A stretch of DNA of 35,923 nt from Ruminococcus sp. (GCA_015066845.1 SVNO01000017.1:1-35923); one strand, 5' to 3'. Counted from the stretch's first letter, positions 1 through 7,845 are shown. Numbers and translations are program-made. Notes: generated by a model not told the origin, from the letters alone.

Positions 1-150
1 GGGGGAGGGGCTATTTTTCGGGGACTTCGCTGTACAGCCCGTCCCCTCTGCTTCACTTCGTTCAGCATCTCCCCACCCCGTGGGGAGTCACCCGAACCCC
101 TTGTGCGGAGCTATCGCTCCGCGTTTGTTTTTAGGTTTTTTGACAGACTG
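1..150 (+). repeat. Family A dispersed repeat, right part
   Basis: Partial copy cut by the window start. It contains a C-rich/G-rich stem, a CTCCCCAC/GTGGGGAG stem near 79-97 and a GCGGAGC-TATC-GCTCCGC stem followed by T-rich sequence, and ends with TTTTTTGACAGACTG at 150. A small hairpin (GACAGT, loop GCTT, ACTGTC, 152-167) follows directly. The same sequence recurs inverted at 3253-3474, and shorter versions lie at 18566-18726 and 35789 onward. No protein is encoded. Confidence 0.85.
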
Positions 151-213
151 GGACAGTGCTTACTGTCTGCTGCATCGTTCTCGTCAGGCTGAAAATCCGC
201 AGACATCCCCCTC

Positions 214-242
214 TTGACAATATACGCAGAATCCGCTATAAT
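214..242 (+). promoter_or_regulatory. Consensus sigma-A promoter for the GH26-like gene
   Basis: TTGACA at 214-219 and TATAAT at 237-242 with a 17-base spacer. Transcription would start near 249, which rules out the upstream in-frame TTG at 214 as a start codon and supports the ATG at 289. Confidence 0.85.
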
Positions 243-288
243 AAAACTATGCGATAAGCACAAAAAACCAGAAAAAGGATGGAATAAA

Positions 289-1719
289 ATGGATACTTTA
301 TACAGTGTACATATGGGGCAGGCAAAATGCGCCGTAGACCTTGGGGATGGCAGTGAACGCGGAGAATACGTCAATCAGGACTACATCCTTCACAAGCTTG
401 GCAGACCGCACAGGAGTATCAGCCTGATGTACTGTTATTACCCCTTGGACGAGGGCTTCCCCGAACGTGCAAGCGTTGTCCATGCGCGTCCGGATGTGCG
501 CTTTGCGTGGGATTATCCCTATGACGATTACTTCCCCTATAAAGGCGGACTCGGCGGCAGTACGCAGGATGAGCCATTCCGCCAGATGCGTGACATCCGC
601 GCACACGGGCAGGATGTGACGCTGACGCTGACCATCGATCCGCATGTGTCAGATGCACAGCTTGCGGCAATCGGGCAGGACTTGCGCCCGTTCGGCAGGG
701 TGTTCCTGCGCATCAACCATGAAGCAACCGGCGACTGGTTTTCATTCAACAAACGCTGTACCTATCAGGAGGTGGCAGATTTCTTCGTGCGCGCGAGCCG
801 TATCATCAAGGCAGAAGCCCCGAATGTGCAGACAATTATCTGCATTGACGGCGTGGAAAACATGGGCGACACGGAAATTACCTGCGAGAAAGAATTTGCA
901 CAGACCATTCCGGAAGCGGATATCTGGTCGGTGGACAAGTACATGGCATTGCATTGGGGCTGGCCCTATGATGTGGCAGAGCACGGCGGCACAAGTCATG
1001 TGCGCCACAAGGTACGCGACATCTACGCGCTGACGAAAGCAAGCTATGAACGCTACTGCGTCCTCAATGACGGTGTGCCCAAGCCCATGGTCATGTCTGA
1101 ATGCAACGCGGACGGCGATGTCACAGGTGCATATGAGCAGGCAGAGATGCTGGAGGAATTTTGCAGCATCCTCGAAACGGAGAATGCAGTGTGGTTTTCG
1201 GGCTTTACCATGTACCAGTTCCGCGACAGGGGCAGACTGGGACTGGAAATCGAGGACCCGAACAATCCGGATGTGGGCATTGCACAGCCGCTTCTGGAAA
1301 CCTACAAGCGCATCATTCACCGTTCGTATTTTCAGCCGGAAATGACGCAGGGCGAGCCGGTACAGCTTCCTGTCACACTGCGCTGGGGGCATTCGGAGGA
1401 TGCGGATGGCTTGGCAATTCCGCTGCATTTCGAGAAAAATCCGGTGTTCTGTGAGCTTACCTTTGAGGACGAGGGCAATTACATGCTGGAACTCAACGGC
1501 TTCTGGTTCTATCGTTCCCCGAACGCAAAGACGATCGACCTGATGTCCGCATTCTATCAAAAGCCCCTGACAGGCGAATGCGACCTGACGCTGAAAATTT
1601 TCGCACCGCCTGCCACGGGAGAAAACGACCTTTCCGCGCCCGATGGCATGTTCCAGTACCGCACGGAACTTACAAAGCTCCCCCATATCCGCATCCGATT
1701 TGCACCGGTGGAGGATTAG
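289..1719 (+). CDS. GH26-like (clan GH-A) glycoside hydrolase, cytosolic
   Basis: The 476-residue product has no signal peptide. Residues 137-152 contain RINHEATGDWF, which resembles the acid/base region of GH26 mannanases (R-x-x-HE-x-x-G-x-W-F). Glu271 in PMVMSE lies where the nucleophile of clan GH-A enzymes is expected, at the end of a strand. The last 120 or so residues look like a beta-sandwich. Seen: the motifs and their order. Known: GH26 enzymes cut beta-mannans and related glucans. Inferred: hydrolysis of an imported oligosaccharide in the cytosol. A GH39-like or other TIM-barrel hydrolase is possible. The ATG at 289 is chosen because it lies downstream of a consensus promoter and has AAGGATGG just upstream. 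The gene is monocistronic, followed 90 bases later by the metK promoter. Confidence 0.6.
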   Translation: MDTLYSVHMGQAKCAVDLGDGSERGEYVNQDYILHKLGRPHRSISLMYCYYPLDEGFPERASVVHARPDVRFAWDYPYDDYFPYKGGLGGSTQDEPFRQMRDIRAHGQDVTLTLTIDPHVSDAQLAAIGQDLRPFGRVFLRINHEATGDWFSFNKRCTYQEVADFFVRASRIIKAEAPNVQTIICIDGVENMGDTEITCEKEFAQTIPEADIWSVDKYMALHWGWPYDVAEHGGTSHVRHKVRDIYALTKASYERYCVLNDGVPKPMVMSECNADGDVTGAYEQAEMLEEFCSILETENAVWFSGFTMYQFRDRGRLGLEIEDPNNPDVGIAQPLLETYKRIIHRSYFQPEMTQGEPVQLPVTLRWGHSEDADGLAIPLHFEKNPVFCELTFEDEGNYMLELNGFWFYRSPNAKTIDLMSAFYQKPLTGECDLTLKIFAPPATGENDLSAPDGMFQYRTELTKLPHIRIRFAPVED

Positions 1720-1811
1720 AGCCTGTTCACATTAAAAATGCATACGCATCTTTTCGACATATTCGACAAATTCTTCAGGAACGAACACTGCATTTTGCCC
1801 AAAAATTTCCC

Positions 1812-1840
1812 TTGACAAGCAGGGGCGAATGTAGTATAAT
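1812..1840 (+). promoter_or_regulatory. Consensus sigma-A promoter of metK
   Basis: TTGACA at 1812-1817 and TATAAT at 1835-1840 with a 17-base spacer. It lies about 20 bases before the SAM-I riboswitch, so the riboswitch is the 5' leader of this transcript. The stretch 1720-1811 holds no gene. Confidence 0.9.
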
Positions 1841-1860
1841 AATAATGCAGTCATGCTGCA

Positions 1861-2008
1861 ACCTTATCAAGAGAGGCTGAGGAACAGGTCCTATGAAGCC
1901 CGGCAACCTTCCATATTGGAAAAGGTGCTAAATCCTGCGGTATTACCGAGAGATGAGGATTTCTGAAAAAAATCACGGCATTCGGTAACGAGTGCCGTTC
2001 TTTTTTGT
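1861..2008 (+). promoter_or_regulatory. SAM-I (S-box) riboswitch with expression platform
   Basis: The S-box core is clear: AGAGAGGCTGAGG, ATGAAGCCCGGCAACC and GGTGCTAAATCCTGC in order, closed by P1 (CCTTATC at 1862-1868 with GATGAGG at 1953-1959). P4 is very short (CGGT-ATT-ACCG). An antiterminator can form between TTACCGA at 1934-1940 and TCGGTAA at 1983-1989, which overlaps the 5' arm and loop of the terminator at 1976-1999. Bound SAM should stabilise P1 and P4, free the terminator and switch off metK. Confidence 0.95.
1976..2008 (+). terminator. Riboswitch-controlled intrinsic terminator
   Basis: ACGGCATTCG (1976-1985), loop GTAA, CGAGTGCCGT (1990-1999), with one G-T pair, then a T-rich run TCTTTTTT. 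It lies 36 bases before the metK start and is mutually exclusive with the antiterminator described for the riboswitch. Confidence 0.9.
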
Positions 2009-2044
2009 CATCTTTTGGAAAAATTTCAATCAGGAGGAATTATT

Positions 2045-3220
2045 ATGCAGAGAAGATTGTTTACATCCGAGTCCGTAACAGAAGGACATCCCGATAAAAT
2101 CTGCGACCAGATTTCTGACGCAGTACTTGACGCGATTCTTGCGCAGGACCCCATGGCGCGTGTGGCTTGCGAAACCGCATGTACAACGGGTATGGTGCTG
2201 TGCATGGGCGAAATTACCACAACCGCAAAGGTGGACATTGCAAAGATTGCACGTCAGGTCGTTGTGGAAATTGGCTATGACCGCGCAAAATTCGGTTTTG
2301 ATGGTCATACATGCAGTGTACTGACTGCCATTGATGAGCAGTCCCCCGACATTGCCATGGGCGTGAACCATTCCTATGACAGTACGGCGGATGCCAAGGA
2401 CACCGGTGCAGGCGACCAGGGTTTGATGTTCGGCTATGCCTGCAACGAAACACCGGAGCTGATGCCCATGCCCATTTCCCTCGCACACAAGCTGGCACTG
2501 CGCCTAACAGAGGTACGCAAAAACGGCACACTGCGCTATCTGCGTCCGGACGGCAAGTCGCAGGTAACAGTCGAATATGACGAGAACGACAAGCCTGTAC
2601 GCGTGGATGCCGTGGTGATTTCTTCCCAGCATTCCGCAGAAATTTCCATAGAACAGATTCGCGAGGACATCAAGGAACTGGTCATTGACCCTGTAATTCC
2701 GGCAGAACTGGTGGATGAGAATACCAAGATCTACATCAACCCCACCGGCAGATTTGTAGTCGGCGGTCCGCAGGGTGACAGTGGTCTGACAGGCAGAAAG
2801 ATCATCGTAGATACCTACGGCGGCTATTCCAGACATGGCGGCGGCGCATTCAGCGGCAAGGATCCGACGAAGGTTGACCGTTCCGCAGCATATGCAGCAC
2901 GTTACATTGCAAAGAACATTGTAGCGGCAGGTCTTGCAGAAAAGTGTGAGATTCAGCTTGCCTATGCCATCGGCGTAGCACGTCCGGTATCCGTTCTGGT
3001 GGATACATTCGGTACTGGCAAGGTATCCGATGAGAAGCTGTCAAAGGCAGTGGACAAGGTATTCGACCTGCGTCCGCAGGGCATTATTGAGATGCTCAGG
3101 CTCCGCCGTCCGCAGTACAGAAAACTGGCTGCATACGGACATTTCGGCAGAGAGAACATTGGTGTTATCTGGGAGAAAACCGACAAGACCGAGGAGCTGA
3201 AGGCTGCGGTTGCGGAATAA
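2045..3220 (+). CDS. metK: S-adenosylmethionine synthetase
   Basis: Methionine adenosyltransferase, 391 residues, the usual length. It makes SAM from methionine and ATP in the cytosol. Seen: GHPDK at residues 14-18 (ATP site), [12 protein letters not shown] in the middle domain, and [19 protein letters not shown] near residue 265, the metal and phosphate loop. The ATG at 2045 is preceded by AGGAGG at 2032-2037 with normal spacing. An in-frame TTG at 2015 lies between the riboswitch terminator and this site and is not needed. Regulation is by the SAM-I riboswitch immediately upstream. The gene is transcribed alone, with the terminator-type hairpin at 3227 just after it. Confidence 0.98.
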   Translation: MQRRLFTSESVTEGHPDKICDQISDAVLDAILAQDPMARVACETACTTGMVLCMGEITTTAKVDIAKIARQVVVEIGYDRAKFGFDGHTCSVLTAIDEQSPDIAMGVNHSYDSTADAKDTGAGDQGLMFGYACNETPELMPMPISLAHKLALRLTEVRKNGTLRYLRPDGKSQVTVEYDENDKPVRVDAVVISSQHSAEISIEQIREDIKELVIDPVIPAELVDENTKIYINPTGRFVVGGPQGDSGLTGRKIIVDTYGGYSRHGGGAFSGKDPTKVDRSAAYAARYIAKNIVAAGLAEKCEIQLAYAIGVARPVSVLVDTFGTGKVSDEKLSKAVDKVFDLRPQGIIEMLRLRRPQYRKLAAYGHFGRENIGVIWEKTDKTEELKAAVAE

Positions 3221-3226
3221 TTGACA

Positions 3227-3252
3227 AGAGGGCTTCCTTGATGAAGCCCTCT
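3227..3252 (+). terminator. metK terminator hairpin lacking its T-run
   Basis: AGAGGGCTTC, loop CTTGAT, AGAGGGCTTC complement (GAAGCCCTCT): a perfect 10-pair stem. The T-run expected after the stem is absent, because family A repeat sequence (CAGTCTGTCAAAAAA) begins at 3253. An identical 26-base hairpin at 5288-5313 keeps a T-rich tail. Confidence 0.7.
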
Positions 3253-3474
3253 CAGTCTGTCAAAAAACCTAAAAACAAATGCGGAGCGATAGCTCCGCAC
3301 AAGGGGTTCGGGTGACTCCCCACGGGGTGGGGAGATGCTGAACGAAGTGAAGCAGAGGGGACGGGCTGTACAGCGAAGTCCCCGAAAAATAGCCCCTCCC
3401 CTTTTGGGGGAGGGGTTGGGGTGGGGGCAGTTACAGGGGTGCCAACCCCCAAAAAAACCTTTTTCGACAAGCTG
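3253..3474 (-). repeat. Family A dispersed repeat, complete long form
   Basis: A 222-base copy. Its own left end (CAGCTTGTCGAAAAA on the minus strand) is at 3474 and its right end is at 3253. The ends form an imperfect inverted repeat (CAGCTTGTCGAAAAA against CAGTCTGTCAAAAAA). Inside are the same G/C-rich stems as in 1-150, including GCGGAGC-GATA-GCTCCGC. It lies between two unrelated terminator-like hairpins, 3227-3252 and 3476-3503. No coding capacity is evident. Confidence 0.85.
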
Positions 3475-3475
3475 A

Positions 3476-3510
3476 GCTCCCTATCACTAAAATGATAGGG
3501 AGCAATTTTT
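3476..3510 (+). terminator. Intrinsic terminator downstream of the repeat
   Basis: GCTCCCTATCA (3476-3486), six-base loop, TGATAGGGAGC (3493-3503), then AATTTTT. This is the first hairpin with a T-run downstream of metK and may be where metK transcription now stops. Confidence 0.7.
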
Positions 3511-3593
3511 ATAATGCAACATCAATAAGCTTCTGATTAATTCTGGTGAGTGTGTGAAAGTTTTTCTGTAAATAAGATATCCTAAGATAATTG

Positions 3594-3637
3594 ACGAGCT
3601 GTATGGCGGTAAGATTACCGTTGTCCAGCTCGTTTTG
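3594..3637 (+). other. Two-part hairpin in AT-rich intergenic DNA
   Basis: Outer arms ACGAGCTG (3594-3601) and CAGCTCGT (3626-3633) enclose CGGTAA/TTACCG (3607-3620), followed by TTTTG. It could be a weak plus-strand terminator. The rest of 3511-3720 shows no gene. Confidence 0.4.
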
Positions 3638-3720
3638 ACTATACCTAATTCCATTGATTTCGTCAAGAATTATGATAAATTGGTATATAATTATATTTCA
3701 GTATATCTGACTGAGACAAA

Positions 3721-4248
3721 TCACAGTTCCCTCACAGCGTCGGTCAATTGGCGGATATTCTCCTTGTTACAGTGGTATTCGGCTGCATCGTAAGCTTTCA
3801 GAAGATCATCCTCATTCTTAGTGCGGTTCTTCATTGATTTGAGTTTCATCTTCAGCAGGGACATCATTATCTTGTGCTTACCGTTGAGCTTATGGTAATC
3901 AAACCCTCCCCGCAGATAGAACATGGGGATGTTCTTCCGCATCTCGTCAGTGAAATTGTGACTCCAAACGGCTTCAAGATCTTCAGGATCTCCCGGGTTG
4001 GAGCCGGTCGCCCACACGAAGAGATGCTTGTCTTTGAGCTTATCGTAGTTCTTCTTGATCAGGTTGATGCCGTTTATCCCGACTGCGTAAAGGCCGCCTC
4101 CATAGATTATCGTGTCGTACGTCAGCAGGTTGTCAGAGGTTATTTCAGAGTATTCGCGAAGGTCGCAGGCGAGCTCTTCAGCTATCATTTCCGCATACGT
4201 TTTTGTGTAGCCATAAACGGAACGGTAAATTACGACGGTCTTATTCAT
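3721..4248 (-). CDS. Flavodoxin-domain protein
   Basis: The 175-residue cytosolic protein has a flavodoxin fold. The N-terminus VVIYRSVYGYTKTYAEMIAE gives the FMN phosphate loop after strand 1, followed by TYDTIIYGGGLY and a HLFVWATGSNP segment typical of flavodoxin-type quinone or menaquinone-dependent oxidoreductases. It probably carries FMN and transfers electrons or reduces quinones; the substrate is unknown. The start at 4248 is supported by GGAGGAGAA just upstream; a longer reading would run into the preceding gene without its own site. The gene overlaps the stop of the MarR gene by 8 bases (ATGAATAA), so translation is probably coupled and the pair is under MarR control. Confidence 0.8.
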   Translation of the reverse strand: MNKTVVIYRSVYGYTKTYAEMIAEELACDLREYSEITSDNLLTYDTIIYGGGLYAVGINGINLIKKNYDKLKDKHLFVWATGSNPGDPEDLEAVWSHNFTDEMRKNIPMFYLRGGFDYHKLNGKHKIMMSLLKMKLKSMKNRTKNEDDLLKAYDAAEYHCNKENIRQLTDAVREL

Positions 4249-4690
4249 TGATGTTCTCCTCCATTTTCTCAAGGGTCTTGAATGTTATCTCGATCTGCTT
4301 GTCGGAAATCCCGGTGAAAAGCATGTCGATGAAATCCACTTCTTTTTTCTGATACTTTTTGGCCAGGCTGTCTGCCTTATTTGTAAGACGGATACGCAGT
4401 TTTCGCGCGTCATCGCTGTCGGGCCTGATCTCCAGATAGCCTTTCTCTTCGAGCTTTCCGGCGATACTCTTCACATTTTGATGCGAGCACCCCATGATCT
4501 CCGACAGTTCATTTATTGTCGGCGCTCCGTTCTCGAAAAGACGCAGGCAGATCATGAGGAAAAACTGCTTGCAGGTAATCTCTTCGTAGAAGCGGTCGCC
4601 CACAGTCTGAAGGCGGTTACTCATCGCGAAGAAGTACCCGAAAAGGGCGAATCTTTTGTTCATTGAATTGATCATCTCACGAGGTTCCAT
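4241..4690 (-). CDS. MarR-family transcriptional regulator
   Basis: 149 residues, the usual MarR length. The winged-helix core is visible: INELSEIMGCSHQNVKSIAGKLEEKGYLEIRPDSDDARKL has the recognition helix and the wing with the D-x-R pattern, flanked by helical dimerisation segments at both ends. MarR proteins bind palindromes and release DNA when bound to a small ligand or oxidised. AAGGAG lies six bases before the ATG at 4690. It forms an operon with the overlapping flavodoxin gene. Two near-identical palindromes in its own promoter suggest autorepression, which would fit control by an electrophile or redox signal. That signal is inferred only. Confidence 0.88.
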   Translation of the reverse strand: MEPREMINSMNKRFALFGYFFAMSNRLQTVGDRFYEEITCKQFFLMICLRLFENGAPTINELSEIMGCSHQNVKSIAGKLEEKGYLEIRPDSDDARKLRIRLTNKADSLAKKYQKKEVDFIDMLFTGISDKQIEITFKTLEKMEENINE

Positions 4691-4706
4691 AAGTGTCTCC
4701 TTGAAA

Positions 4707-4744
4707 TATGTAACATATTACATAACAGTATAACATATTACATA
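4707..4744 (-). promoter_or_regulatory. Tandem MarR-type operators
   Basis: A perfect palindrome TATGTAA-CATA-TTACATA at 4707-4724 and a near copy at 4728-4744. The shared core TAACATATTACATAA recurs exactly 20 bases apart, about two helical turns. One copy covers the spacer and -10 of the marR promoter, the other the start region. Confidence 0.75.
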
Positions 4745-4755
4745 ATATTTGTCAA
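4727..4755 (-). promoter_or_regulatory. Promoter of the marR-flavodoxin operon
   Basis: Minus-strand TTGACA at 4755-4750, 17-base spacer, TATACT at 4732-4727. Both operator palindromes overlap it or lie just downstream. Confidence 0.85.
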
Positions 4756-4896
4756 GTCACGGACTGCGGAGAAATAATGTATAGTCTGATACAATTTCAA
4801 CAACTGTACTTTCAGAGGTTGTTATAATTACTTTGTCTGAGAGAGATTCTTTGGTTCAGAGAATAAACAGCATAATAAATCAAGGGGAGTGTAAAA

Positions 4897-5139
4897 ATGG
4901 CATCGAGTAAAGAATATTTGGATTTCATTTTAGAACAGCTTTCAGAGTTGGATGATATAACTTACAGGGCGATGATGGGAGAATACATCATCTATTATCG
5001 TGGAAAAGTTGTCGGTGGCATTTATGATGACCGTTTTCTTGTGAAGCCTGTAAAGTCTGCTGTGAAACCGCCTAATGCAAAGCGACCAAGCTTGTCGCTT
5101 GGTCACTTTGCATGGGTTTGTTTAAAATTTTTTGTCTAA
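4897..5139 (+). pseudogene. TfoX N-terminal-domain protein, 3'-truncated
   Basis: The first 54 or so residues (MASSKEYLDFILEQLS to FLVKPVKSA) match the start of TfoX_N-domain proteins, including the GEYIIYYRGK and GGIYDDR segments. The rest of the domain is missing: after about 5060 the frame runs into a 17-base-arm hairpin and repeat DNA, giving an unrelated 25-residue tail and a stop at 5139. A good ribosome site (AAGGGGAG) precedes the ATG, so a short product may still be made. Full-length relatives are about 100-115 residues. TfoX_N proteins of this size have no firmly known role in Firmicutes. The loss was probably caused by insertion or rearrangement at the repeat cluster. Confidence 0.7.
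5075..5113. other. Long hairpin at the tfoX truncation point
   Basis: Two 17-base arms (5075-5091 and 5097-5113) pair with a single mismatch around the loop TTGTC. T-rich sequence follows on the plus strand (TTTGTTTAAAATTTTTTG), so it may act as a terminator. It marks where homology to TfoX_N ends. Confidence 0.7.
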
Positions 5140-5163
5140 CTTTTTGGGGTCGGTTCATTTTTT

Positions 5164-5216
5164 GAGAGGGGGAGTTTTTTGCAAAAAACTCCCCCTACCT
5201 ATTCTCTTAGTATGCC
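5164..5216 (+). repeat. Family B palindromic repeat, copy 1
   Basis: GAGA, then a perfect 28-base palindrome (5168-5195: GGGGGAG arm, T6, GC, A6, CTCCCCC), then TACCTATTCTCTTAGTATGCC. Copy 2 is at 29479-29527. Further stems follow at 5217-5287 (GTGCCC/GGGCAC; GCTGCC...GGCAGC). No gene lies in 5140-5342. Confidence 0.75.
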
Positions 5217-5287
5217 TTTCTTTTGTGCCCTTGGGCACAAACACGCGCTGCCGCTTGCGCAAAGCGCAAAGGCAGCAAATCACAAGC

Positions 5288-5320
5288 AGAGGGCTTCCTT
5301 GATGAAGCCCTCTTTTCTTT
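5288..5320 (+). terminator. Hairpin with T-rich tail, twin of the metK hairpin
   Basis: The 26 bases at 5288-5313 are identical to the metK hairpin at 3227-3252, and here they are followed by TTTCTTT. On the minus strand, where the neighbouring gene ends at 5343, there is no T-run, so its orientation suits a plus-strand transcript. Confidence 0.6.
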
Positions 5321-5342
5321 GTATTTCGGGGATTTCCCCTGT

Positions 5343-7751
5343 TTATGCCAACACCATCCTTTTCAGAACCGCCAAATCAAACCCGTTCACGTTCCCATCC
5401 TCATGCAGCTGTGCCATAGCAAGCTGTGCGCCGGACAGGGACTTCTGTGCGAGAAGATACCGCTGGAGCAGAACAATATCTGCTACATTTACTTCACCAT
5501 TCAAATCCACATCCCCCCGCAGTACTGCCGCACCTGCAAGCACCTGACAAATCTCCGCAGTCTTGACCGTGCCGGCAGAATCCGTAATTTCTACGGAATA
5601 CAGACCTTTTTTCGCGCCGGTAATTGTCAGCGTTTCTCCCGTTTCTCCCTTGAGCAGTTCGCCGTCCAGATACCACTGGTAAGCCGGCTTGTCACAGGTA
5701 GTGCGCGCATTCAGTGTGAGCGATTCCGTTTCCGCAAGGTAAACCGTGCGCTTTGCCGAATATATGTTGAAATTCCCCTGCACCGTATATTCCGGCGCGG
5801 TAATGCTTGCCGCCTTTACCCAGCTGTTTGCCTCATCCTGAATCGTGACGCGGATGTTCTGCATGGTAACCCCCCGTTCCAGTCCCATCAGCTCGCCAAG
5901 CGGCAGCCGGAATTCTATTGTACTGCCGGAATTGCGCTGTACTACGCCATAGGGCATCCCCTGATTGTAATAGATAAAGCCGTTGCCCTGATAGTAGAGC
6001 CAGTAATTTTTGCCGTTGTCCTTGTTGTCAAAGCTCAGATTGAATACCGGCGCATCCGCCTTGTAGTCCAGCTCTGCCATGACATACAGGTACTTGTCGT
6101 CATTTGTCAGATACAGCGCATTTTCACCTTCCTGCGCATACCGGATGGCTTCTGCGCGTTCGGTCGCATTGCTGACTGCGCCATCCGTTGCTGCTGTGCC
6201 GTTGATGGTGTACATCTCCCCATCGGATGCCGGAAGTTCCTGTTCTGCGTTGATTTGCCGGAAACTGTCATCCGCGCGCGCGGCTGTATCGTCCGTTTCT
6301 GTGACAGTGAATGTGCCCAGATAATTTGCCCCCAGACCGGAATGCCATGTGCCCGTATTGGCAAATTTCACCGATCGCATGTGCATCTGGTCAAGCGTAT
6401 TGTCACCCGTGGAAAGCTTGAAATAGACGTTCCATTCTCCCGTTTCCAGACCGCCGGGGATGCGCAGCTGGAATTCCGGCTCTGCGGTGGTGCGTGAATA
6501 CCATGTCTTTGTGTTCACATCCACCTGCGTCCGGATGAAATTCCCGTCCTTTTCGAGCAGGATTTCGGGCTTTTGTGTCATAATGGGATTGGCAAAGCCG
6601 GTGTTTTCGATCTCTGCACGGACTGTCAGCACATCGCCCTGTTCCACCTGTGCGCTCAGGTCGCAGTCACGCACGACAAAGCGGTAGCCGATGTGGTCGC
6701 GCATGAATTTGTACACGGTCTGCCCGTAATACGCGCTGTTGTCCACATTGTCCACATCGTACTGCGCCCCGAACGTGTAGTCCTTGTAGAGCTGGTAGAT
6801 ATTGGAATTGATGTAGCTCAGGTGGGTTTTGTACATTTCCGGAATGGAATTCTGGGGGAGGTAGGTTTCGTACTGCATGGTAAATTCCAGATTGCCCGAA
6901 AATTCGCCGCCGAAATACGAGGTCAGGGCTTGTCTGCCCACCCAGCCGGTATCGCGTTCGCGGTTGTGGTAAGTGCCCAGATCAATGTCCGAGCCCATGT
7001 AGCCGTCATTGTACAGGCAGACGCGTGAAGCGTCACTGTCCGGTTCCGGCGTATAGGCGGCAAGGTCGTCCTCCGTGATGCCTGCCCATGTGGTAAAGGT
7101 CGGGGGAGTGCGGACGGTCACGGGGATGGGGGCAGGTACAGCGTCAAGAAGCAGGTCGAGCACACGCGCTTTTTGCTCAAAAGAGCAGAATTTTCCGCCC
7201 CAATGCTCACCCCATGAGCCGACAAAGCCGCTTTCCACAAAGGCAAGGATGTCCTTGTATTCCTCGAAAATACCGCTGTCCTTGATTTGCTGGATATGCG
7301 CTTCGATCTGGGCAAAGGTAGACGGTTCGGGGTCGAGCATTCCCACATCATCATAGCGGAAGCGCAGTGCAATGATGCAGCCATTTTTCCGGCAGTTGTC
7401 GAGAGTGACGCGGAGATTGCGGAAAAAGGTGTCATCGAGGTCGTAATCCTTTCCGGGGATATCATTCCCTTGGTCATCGGTTGTACCGTTGGAGCCGCTT
7501 GCAAATCCGCCGAGGTCCACGAGGATGAGCATGAGGCTGCCGGTCGGGTTGAAGATGGGTGTATCTCCGGGTGCAGCACTCATCCAGAGCGTAGAGGTAT
7601 AGCCTGCGCCGGGGTTGTTGATGGTTTCGGTGGATTCGGTGTAGTCGATGCCGGAATCCACAAGCGTTTCGCCGGCAGCGGTAATGGCAGGCATACCAGC
7701 CAGCCCGACCGCCGCAGCAAGGCAGAGTGCAAATGCTTTGGGTGCTTTCAT
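5343..7751 (-). CDS. Secreted DUF4874/DUF4832-like protein with dockerin
   Basis: 802 residues. A signal peptide (about 1-26, AALGLAG-type core ending in ITAAG) is followed by a DUF4874-like region (about 35-180; NNPGAGY, then ESGFVGSWGEHWGG), a DUF4832-like region (about 190-470), a DOMON/CBM9-like beta-sandwich (about 510-660), an Ig-like domain (about 665-740; YQWYLDGELL) and a type I dockerin (about 745-802). Dockerin loop 1 (DVDLNGEVNVAD) is canonical. Loop 2 starts with Gln/Leu instead of Asp (QLHEDGNVNGFD), so calcium binding there may be weak. Known: dockerins dock proteins to cohesins of cellulosomes or the cell surface. Inferred: a surface glycan-handling protein; catalytic activity is unproven. 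AGGAGG lies seven bases before the ATG. It is divergent from the NACHT gene. Confidence 0.8.
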   Translation of the reverse strand: MKAPKAFALCLAAAVGLAGMPAITAAGETLVDSGIDYTESTETINNPGAGYTSTLWMSAAPGDTPIFNPTGSLMLILVDLGGFASGSNGTTDDQGNDIPGKDYDLDDTFFRNLRVTLDNCRKNGCIIALRFRYDDVGMLDPEPSTFAQIEAHIQQIKDSGIFEEYKDILAFVESGFVGSWGEHWGGKFCSFEQKARVLDLLLDAVPAPIPVTVRTPPTFTTWAGITEDDLAAYTPEPDSDASRVCLYNDGYMGSDIDLGTYHNRERDTGWVGRQALTSYFGGEFSGNLEFTMQYETYLPQNSIPEMYKTHLSYINSNIYQLYKDYTFGAQYDVDNVDNSAYYGQTVYKFMRDHIGYRFVVRDCDLSAQVEQGDVLTVRAEIENTGFANPIMTQKPEILLEKDGNFIRTQVDVNTKTWYSRTTAEPEFQLRIPGGLETGEWNVYFKLSTGDNTLDQMHMRSVKFANTGTWHSGLGANYLGTFTVTETDDTAARADDSFRQINAEQELPASDGEMYTINGTAATDGAVSNATERAEAIRYAQEGENALYLTNDDKYLYVMAELDYKADAPVFNLSFDNKDNGKNYWLYYQGNGFIYYNQGMPYGVVQRNSGSTIEFRLPLGELMGLERGVTMQNIRVTIQDEANSWVKAASITAPEYTVQGNFNIYSAKRTVYLAETESLTLNARTTCDKPAYQWYLDGELLKGETGETLTITGAKKGLYSVEITDSAGTVKTAEICQVLAGAAVLRGDVDLNGEVNVADIVLLQRYLLAQKSLSGAQLAMAQLHEDGNVNGFDLAVLKRMVLA

Positions 7752-7774
7752 AAATAGAACCTCCTGTCATATTG

Positions 7775-7820
7775 GGGCACTACCGTACAGCTCCGCACCG
7801 TCCTTTATGCGGTATTGCCC
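7775..7820. repeat. Short inverted-repeat element (GGCANTACCG ends)
   Basis: GGGCACTACCG (7775-7785) and CGGTATTGCCC (7810-7820) pair with one mismatch. The same end sequence bounds 19844-19928, and GCGGTATTGCCCC occurs at 29542-29554. Here it lies in the untranslated leader of the dockerin gene. Confidence 0.5.
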
Positions 7821-7836
7821 TGAATCCGATAGTATG

Positions 7837-7845
7837 ATTGTAGCA
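7837..7845 (-). promoter_or_regulatory. Extended -10 promoter for the dockerin gene
   Basis: Minus-strand TGC-TACAAT (7845-7837) is an extended -10. No convincing -35 is seen. It would give a leader of roughly 80 bases carrying the inverted repeat at 7775-7820. Confidence 0.45.

Noticed and set aside
5223-6497. Plus-strand open frame (424 codons)
   Set aside because: Starts in hairpin repeat DNA and runs antisense to the dockerin protein; no plausible start signals.
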